DNA from: JAGNLV01 sp964612145 | Lineage (GTDB): Bacteria; Zixibacteria; MSB-5A5; GN15; FEB-12 | DNA length: 64,000 nucleotides | NCBI GenBank assembly: GCA_964612145.1 | Contig: CAZTBP010000020.1 | Location: 12,908 to 76,907 of the forward strand | Reading direction: 5' to 3' | Shown here: positions 60,005 through 64,000 of the stretch, piece by piece | How the letters are laid out: every line of letters begins with the position of its first letter | Numbering within the stretch: the first letter of the stretch is position 1 | The notes under the pieces: model-generated | Database searches by the model: none | Told to the model about the DNA's origin: nothing | Seen by the model: the letters and a program-made list of their open reading frames with translations, nothing else | Made by a program: the position numbers and the translations under genes

Positions 60005-60190
60005 GGACAGCCATGGGTGATTGTCGGCGTGGCAGCGGAAGCCGCCTGACTAAAGTCAAAGACCTCGAACAAACTATCCCCGTTATTGTTAAAGAGAATC
60101 CAACAAGACCGCTCGGCCCGGTCGTACCACGTGCGACTGCCTGTGGCGGCCTTGATATGTGTATACGAGAGTGTGATAAAGGACAGAGTT

Positions 60191-61327
60191 ATGAGCAACC
60201 AGACGCATTCGGCGCCGGCGGCCCAGCCGGGTATCGCGGGCGTTAAACATATTATCGCAGTGGCCAGTGGAAAAGGCGGCGTGGGTAAGTCCACGGTGTC
60301 GACCAACCTGGCGTATGCGCTGCACCACACCGGGGCTAGTGTCGGCCTGATGGACGCCGATATCTACGGTCCGAGCCAGCCGGGTATGCTCGGTTCCGGC
60401 GATGCCAGGCCGGAAGTGGGCGGTAACTATCTTGAGCCGGTCAAGAAGCACGGGATCAGTTTTGTCTCGATGGGACTGCTGGTGCCGGATGATGGTCCGG
60501 TGGTATGGCGGGCGCCGATGGCCACCAAGATGATCCAGCAGTTTATCGGGTCGGTCATGTGGGGTGACCTGGATTACCTGCTTATTGACTTGCCACCGGG
60601 GACTGGTGATGTGCAGATCACGCTGACCCAGCAGGCAGCGCTCTCCGGCGCGGTGATTGTCACCACGCCGCAGGAAGTGGCAATCGGGGTGGCCCGCAAG
60701 GGCGTGCGGATGTTCCAGCAGGTCAAGGTGCCGATTGTAGGTGTGATCGAGAACATGTCCGGGTTTATCTGTAAGCATTGCGGCAAGGAAACAGCCGTGT
60801 TCCGCGAAGGGGGTGGGAAGAAGCTGGCTGAAGAGTTTGGTGTGCCGTTTCTGGGTGCGCTGCCGCTGGACCCGGAGATCATGCAGAGCGGGGAAGAGGG
60901 CCAGCCGGTTCTCACGCGGGGAAGTGACAGTGTCGCAGCCAAAGCGATTGTGGCGGCGGCCGAGGAAGTCAAAAAAAGCGTTATGGAGATAAAGAACCGT
61001 TTCGCGGCCGATGAGCCGAACGAGATGGAACTGGTCAACGACAACGAACTGCGGATCCGCTGGGGTGACGAAACCGAGACACGCCACACGGCCTATAACC
61101 TTCGGGCCAACTGTGCGTGCGCCGAGTGTGTCGATGAGGACACCGGGCAGAAAATCCTGGACAAAAAACGGATCCCGCTTGATATAAAGTTAAAGGACAT
61201 TAACCCGGTCGGGCGGTACGGTGTATCGATTCAGTTTTCCGACGGCCACAATACCGGGATTTACACTTTCAACCGGCTGCGCGAGCTGGATGAGTCCGAA
61301 ACGGAACAGGAAAGCTTCGACGTATAA
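60191..61327 (+). CDS. mrp: Mrp/ApbC iron-sulfur carrier ATPase fused to a DUF971 domain
   Basis: About 378 residues. Residues 15-280 are the Mrp/NBP35 P-loop ATPase: 'HIIAVASGKGGVGKSTVSTN' (deviant Walker A), 'LMDADIYGPSQPGMLG', 'LLIDLPPGTGDVQITLTQQA', and the cluster-binding 'CKHCGKET' pair. Residues 285-378 form a DUF971-type domain ('ELRIRWGDETETRHTAYNLR', 'CACAECVDEDTGQKIL', 'YGVSIQFSDGHNTGIYTF'). Mrp proteins transfer Fe-S clusters to targets; DUF971 occurs as a separate or fused module with the same systems. AAAGGA lies 7 bases before ATG 60191; the frame upstream to 60086 is not family-like. Nfu follows after 18 bases. Confidence 0.9.
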   Translation: MSNQTHSAPAAQPGIAGVKHIIAVASGKGGVGKSTVSTNLAYALHHTGASVGLMDADIYGPSQPGMLGSGDARPEVGGNYLEPVKKHGISFVSMGLLVPDDGPVVWRAPMATKMIQQFIGSVMWGDLDYLLIDLPPGTGDVQITLTQQAALSGAVIVTTPQEVAIGVARKGVRMFQQVKVPIVGVIENMSGFICKHCGKETAVFREGGGKKLAEEFGVPFLGALPLDPEIMQSGEEGQPVLTRGSDSVAAKAIVAAAEEVKKSVMEIKNRFAADEPNEMELVNDNELRIRWGDETETRHTAYNLRANCACAECVDEDTGQKILDKKRIPLDIKLKDINPVGRYGVSIQFSDGHNTGIYTFNRLRELDESETEQESFDV

Positions 61328-61345
61328 ACACCGGGAGTGATTAGT

Positions 61346-61939
61346 ATGACTGACGAGACGAAAATTCAGATTACCGGCGAACCGACGCTCGATCCGGGGG
61401 TGTGCAAATTCATTGTCGACCGGGATATTTTTACCGACGGCACGGTGAACTGCCGGTCGGCCGAGATGGCCAAAGGGTCGCCGCTGCTTGAGGCACTGTT
61501 TGAAATTGAAGGCATCAGCGAAGTGATGGTGGCCGGCGACACGCTGACGATTGCCAAATCCACGGTGGACCCGTGGCCGGTGGTCGGCAAGCAGATCGGC
61601 GCGGTTATTCGCGAGAAAATCAACTCCGGCGAGACGTTGATTGATCCGGACATCAAGAAAAAGACGCCGTCGGAGGAGGAAATCCGGACCAAAATCGAGA
61701 AGCTGTTTGCCGAGCAGATCAACCCTGCGATAGCCTCGCACGGCGGCATGGTTGAGTTGGCCGATGTCGAGGGTACGACCGTGTACCTGCGCCTGGGCGG
61801 CGGCTGCCAGGGCTGTGCCTCGGCGAATGTGACGCTGAAGCACGGCATTGAGCAGGCGATCCGGCAGGAAATTCCGGACGTGACCGAGATTCTGGACGTG
61901 ACCGATCACGAGGCCGGCGCCAACCCGTATTATTCGTGA
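61346..61939 (+). CDS. Nfu-type iron-sulfur cluster carrier
   Basis: About 197 residues. Residues 1-95 resemble the Nfu N-terminal domain ('FIVDRDIFTDGTVNCRSAEM', 'LLEALFEIEGISEVMVAGDT'); residues 115-190 are the NifU C-terminal domain with 'NPAIASHGGMVELADVEGTT' and the cluster-binding 'GGGCQGCASANVTLKHGI' (CxxC). Such proteins receive and deliver 4Fe-4S clusters. Its location after the Mrp ATPase suggests joint Fe-S delivery. GGGAG lies 8 bases before ATG 61346, so the GTG at 61337 is not favoured. Confidence 0.9.
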   Translation: MTDETKIQITGEPTLDPGVCKFIVDRDIFTDGTVNCRSAEMAKGSPLLEALFEIEGISEVMVAGDTLTIAKSTVDPWPVVGKQIGAVIREKINSGETLIDPDIKKKTPSEEEIRTKIEKLFAEQINPAIASHGGMVELADVEGTTVYLRLGGGCQGCASANVTLKHGIEQAIRQEIPDVTEILDVTDHEAGANPYYS

Positions 61940-61953
61940 GTAACCGGCTGGTG

Positions 61954-61986
61954 TCATCTCTGAGAGCGAAGGCGAAGCAATCTCGT
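61954..61986 (+). repeat. GAGCGAAGGCGAAGCAATCTCG dispersed-type repeat
   Basis: TCATCTCTGAGAGCGAAGGC followed by GAAGCAATCTCG resembles the 'GCGAAGCGAAGCAATCTC' element scattered between genes in many bacterial genomes. One copy here, 15 bases after the Nfu gene. Confidence 0.45.
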
Positions 61987-62085
61987 TTTTAGCCGGCCTT
62001 AGCAATAGATAATGGGAACCTATTACCTCCATTATTGGTTCCGGTGAGTAAGTAGGTGGTAGTTCGCCGAAAGTGAGTGAGTGTT

Positions 62086-62130
62086 GATCCCGGTTGACCG
62101 AAAGGATTCGGTCAGTCGGGGTCTTTTTTT
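62086..62130 (+). terminator. Long-stem terminator after the Mrp-Nfu genes
   Basis: A 17-bp stem (62086-62102 with 62107-62123; three G-U or mismatched positions) with a 4-base loop is followed by seven T residues. Confidence 0.88.
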
Positions 62131-62168
62131 GTGGAGCGGCCGACTTCCGACATTCGAGGACGTCATCC

Positions 62169-62239
62169 TTCGACTCCGATCAGGGTGACTTGAGGGAGAT
62201 TGCGCAGGTTTGCAGTGTGTCATGGTGATCGGAGTCGAA
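62169..62239. repeat. Inverted pair of TTCGACTCCGATCA repeats
   Basis: TTCGACTCCGATCA (62169-62182) is matched by TGATCGGAGTCGAA (62226-62239). Both arms carry GATCA where the 12.4-kb pair has GCTCA in both arms. It overlaps the apparent 5' extension of the DinB-like frame. Confidence 0.7.
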
Positions 62240-62319
62240 CCATCACCGGTCCGGTAAAAGATGTCAAGACCGCAGGGGTCTTGATCTGCGAAGACACTTT
62301 AAGGGTACAGGGTAATCGA

Positions 62320-62847
62320 TTGAGCAAGAAAAGTTTAATGTTGGGGCAAGACGGACACAGTAATCCCCGGCTGGCGGTTTGGATCGATGTGCTGGACGAT
62401 GTGCGGGCGCGGACAAAGCGGTATGTCCAGGGGCTGACCGCCGAGCAGTTGGCGTGGCATCCGAACCCAAAAGTCGAGTCGATCGGAACGCTGTTGCTGC
62501 ATATTGCAGCGGTCGAGTTCTCGTATATCCAGGAGGACATTATGAAGCGCCCGATGGGGGAGGAGTGGAAAATGGCCTTTCCTGTCCGTTTTGATATGCC
62601 GCAGGTGTCGGGTGAGCCGCCGGAGTTCTATATTGGCAAGCTCGATGAGGTCCGGGTGCAGACGCTGGAGGTGCTGGGCGGGCTGACCGATGCTGATCTG
62701 GGCCGGATGATAGAGCCGCTGGAGCCGGGCAATTCGGGTGCGCCGCCGGTCGAGTATTCGATTGAATGGATTTTGTACCATGTGACCGAGCATGAGGCGC
62801 ATCACAAGGGGCAGGTGGCGTTGATGAAGCGGCTGCTGCCGGGTTGA
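62320..62847 (+). CDS. DinB/YfiT-like four-helix protein
   Basis: About 175 residues from TTG 62320 (ATG 62338 is an alternative). Four-helix bundle pattern with metal-type histidines: 'IGTLLLHIAAVEFSYIQEDI' and 'WILYHVTEHEAHHKGQVALM'. This arrangement (one His in helix 2, an H-x3-H in helix 4) is that of the DinB/DUF664 superfamily, which includes thiol transferases such as bacillithiol or mycothiol S-transferases and uncharacterised members. The frame continues upstream to 62200 but that part is the dispersed repeat, so it is excluded. Exact reaction unknown. Confidence 0.72.
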   Translation: MSKKSLMLGQDGHSNPRLAVWIDVLDDVRARTKRYVQGLTAEQLAWHPNPKVESIGTLLLHIAAVEFSYIQEDIMKRPMGEEWKMAFPVRFDMPQVSGEPPEFYIGKLDEVRVQTLEVLGGLTDADLGRMIEPLEPGNSGAPPVEYSIEWILYHVTEHEAHHKGQVALMKRLLPG

Positions 62848-62928
62848 TGCACACGCCCCACGCACCGTGGGTGCGCGGGCTACGATTGACATCTGCCTCG
62901 GGCGTGCTGCTCCGGCCCGCCGCCGCGA

Positions 62929-62996
62929 GTAGGGCGGAACCCGAAGTGGTTCCGCCGAAGACCGGATGGCAGAACTGCTAAAGAGTTCTGCCCTAC
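62929..62996. repeat. Twin-hairpin REP-like element
   Basis: Two perfect 9-bp hairpins lie side by side: GGCGGAACC/GGTTCCGCC (62933-62941, 62948-62956) and GGCAGAACT/AGTTCTGCC (62968-62976, 62984-62992). The outer ends GTAGGGC (62929-62935) and GCCCTAC (62990-62996) are also complementary. The two hairpins differ at two stem positions, each compensated on the other side. Confidence 0.75.
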
Positions 62997-63031
62997 TGAT
63001 CAGTTTCGGGGCGGTTCGGTGCAGGTGGCAG

Positions 63032-63060
63032 TTGACAAGGGGCGGGCGGCGGTGTAGATT
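63032..63060 (+). promoter_or_regulatory. Promoter of tRNA-Gly
   Basis: TTGACA (63032-63037), 17-base spacer, TAGATT (63055-63060), 30 bases before the tRNA. The best consensus match in the window. Confidence 0.7.
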
Positions 63061-63089
63061 AATGTCGCCTGACTAAAGAGAGATACAAG

Positions 63090-63161
63090 GCGGGTGTAAT
63101 TCAGTGGTAGAATGCAAGCTTCCCAAGCTTGACGTCGCCGGTTCGAGTCCGGTCACCCGCT
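63090..63161 (+). tRNA. tRNA-Gly (anticodon CCC)
   Basis: A full cloverleaf of 72 bases. Acceptor GCGGGTG pairs with CACCCGC; the D stem is ATTC/GAAT; the anticodon stem is CAAGC/GCTTG around loop TTCCCAA (anticodon CCC, reads GGG); the T arm is GCCGG-TTCGAGT-CCGGT; the discriminator base is T. CCA is not encoded. A short T-rich run follows. A strong promoter lies upstream. Confidence 0.95.
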
Positions 63162-63342
63162 TTTATTGCTCGGGCGTACTAACCCTTTTCAGAATGCAGT
63201 CACGATAGCTGCGTCAATTCAAGTGGGGCAATCACTTACAAAGCGGAACGGTTGCTGCTCTCTTTTGTTATATCAGCAGACAGATCAAGCCTCTCACTTC
63301 GTGCCAAAACACCATAGCCGGAAAACTGCAAAGGAGTCCCTT

Positions 63343-63897
63343 ATGCGACCACTCAGAATATCGCTTTGTCTGTTGACCCTAACCGTACTGTGTTTTGTCC
63401 CGGCCGGGAAAGCCGTGGCCGACGACGGCCCGGGGGCCGGGTTTGGCGCACGCCTCGGGCTCGGGCTGGAGCCGGACCAGTTTGTAATAGGGCCGCAGGC
63501 AGTGTTCGGCAATTTAGGAGGACTTCTCCGGGTGGCGCCGTCGTTTGATTTCGGGTTCGGCAGCGACGTGACAACCTATTCGCTGGATATGGATCTTCGA
63601 CTGAATCTCTTCCAGTTGCCGGGGTCGAGTGCCAACCTGTATTTTGACGCCGGGCCGTCACTGGTGCATTTCACGCCGAGTGAGGGGGACGGTGATACCG
63701 AAATCGGGGCCAACCTCGGGGTCGGGGTAGTGCTGCCGATGGGGAGTTCGAATTCGTATAATGCTGAGGTTGCGTTTGGATTTGGAGACGTGACCGAAAT
63801 CCGGCTGTTGTTTGGCATGTATTTCGGCCGGGGGGCCGGCGGCCCGAGGGACGTGGATGAGACGGATGTTAATGTCGATGTGGAGGTTGAGGGCTGA
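63343..63897 (+). CDS. Exported beta-barrel-like protein
   Basis: A 184-residue protein with a signal peptide (MRPLRISLCLLTLTVLCFVP, cleavage after GKAVA). The mature part is Gly-rich with alternating strands ('GAGFGARLGLGLEPDQFVIG', 'LLRVAPSFDFGFGSDVTTYS', 'IGANLGVGVVLPMGSSNSYN', 'EIRLLFGMYFGRGAGGP'), like small outer-membrane barrels, and an acidic tail (DVDETDVNVDVEVEG). AAAGGAG (63331-63337) lies 5 bases before ATG 63343; the frame upstream to 63166 is not coding-like. Function unknown. Confidence 0.7.
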   Translation: MRPLRISLCLLTLTVLCFVPAGKAVADDGPGAGFGARLGLGLEPDQFVIGPQAVFGNLGGLLRVAPSFDFGFGSDVTTYSLDMDLRLNLFQLPGSSANLYFDAGPSLVHFTPSEGDGDTEIGANLGVGVVLPMGSSNSYNAEVAFGFGDVTEIRLLFGMYFGRGAGGPRDVDETDVNVDVEVEG

Positions 63898-63946
63898 GGG
63901 CTGAGGGCTGATGGGTTTATCAGCTGATGGGCTGATGGGCTTATCA
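63889..63946 (+). repeat. Tandem GAGGGCT / GATGGGCT repeats
   Basis: Three GAGGGCT units (63889-63909) are followed by GATGGGTTTATCAGCT, GATGGGCT and GATGGGCTTATCATG. The array starts in the last codons of the preceding gene. Confidence 0.6.
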
Positions 63947-64000
63947 TGTTACCGCAAAGTGATACTGTCCTGTAGTAGCAATGTAGAAATGTCCTCTTGC

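Noticed and set aside
62200..62319. N-terminal extension of the DinB-like protein
   Set aside because: It is encoded by the inverted repeat and following spacer and has no family-like sequence.
1..64000. CRISPR array
   Set aside because: No set of regularly spaced direct repeats with unique spacers; the repeats found are inverted, single or short tandem.
1..64000. Prophage or integrative element
   Set aside because: No integrase, phage structural genes or att-like direct repeat; the tRNA-Gly at 63.1 kb has no integrase beside it.

Overview
The window looks like a chromosomal segment of a Gram-negative, envelope-rich bacterium. Evidence for a Gram-negative envelope: lipoproteins with lipoboxes, several outer-membrane beta-barrels ending in aromatic or hydrophobic beta-signals, an Omp85-like barrel, LPS-heptose enzymes and an OmpA-family lipoprotein. 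The gene set (PrsK/PrsR-type exopolysaccharide regulators, FN3 and PEGA/DUF5683-like exported proteins, an archaeal-type HMG-CoA synthase/thiolase/DUF35 triad, branched-chain acyl-CoA catabolism) suggests an FCB-group candidate phylum such as Zixibacteria. This is inference; no 16S gene or ribosomal protein lies in the window. Base composition is fairly GC-rich, with two visibly more AT-rich patches that each carry a HEPN-like gene.

Layout. 1-9.5 kb: the last codons of a priming sugar-phosphotransferase, an exported PEGA/DUF5683-like protein, an IS256-family remnant, an FN3 lipoprotein, a polytopic membrane protein, the PrsK-PrsR two-component pair and a second NtrC-type activator. 9.5-14 kb: dispersed repeats, a minus-strand HEPN-like gene, an SbcD/Mre11 nuclease and a sodium:solute (NSS) transporter with a small overlapping leader ORF. 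14-25 kb: an OM protein, uppP, a heptosyltransferase-GmhB fusion, the radical-SAM enzyme AmrS, a metalloprotease/beta-propeller/Omp85 giant, a BamB-like lipoprotein, a HEAT-repeat protein and an OmpA lipoprotein. 25.6-33 kb: a heat-shock block hsp20-dnaK-dnaJ-[HEPN]-clpB. 33-45 kb: HMG-CoA synthase, thiolase and DUF35, a stop-interrupted lipoprotein gene, two membrane proteins, then AtuA-like, methylcrotonyl-CoA carboxylase-type carboxyltransferase, enoyl-CoA hydratase, biotin carboxylase and BCCP. 44.7-46.7 kb: three minus-strand beta-barrels. 47-53 kb: thiolase, hydroxyacyl-CoA dehydrogenase, two acyl-CoA dehydrogenases, branched-chain aminotransferase, rpiB. 53-64 kb: glyA, a GT-C glycosyltransferase, thiamine-binding MTH1187-type protein, cutA, nrdR, zinc alcohol dehydrogenase, tatC, Mrp-DUF971, Nfu, a DinB-like protein, tRNA-Gly(CCC) and an exported barrel-like protein.

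How the genes fit together. Genes between 33.9 and 52.5 kb can be strung into leucine/isovalerate-type metabolism: aminotransferase, acyl-CoA dehydrogenase, methylcrotonyl-CoA carboxylase, methylglutaconyl-CoA hydratase giving HMG-CoA, then HMG-CoA synthase and thiolase linking HMG-CoA to acetoacetyl-CoA and acetyl-CoA. No HMG-CoA lyase is seen in the window. The most noteworthy observations are this HMG-CoA junction with a cysteine-free DUF35 protein, a HEPN-motif protein lodged between dnaJ and clpB, a structured leader ORF overlapping the NSS transporter start, a hidden gene broken by one stop codon, and two families of structured dispersed repeats whose paired arms carry matched changes.
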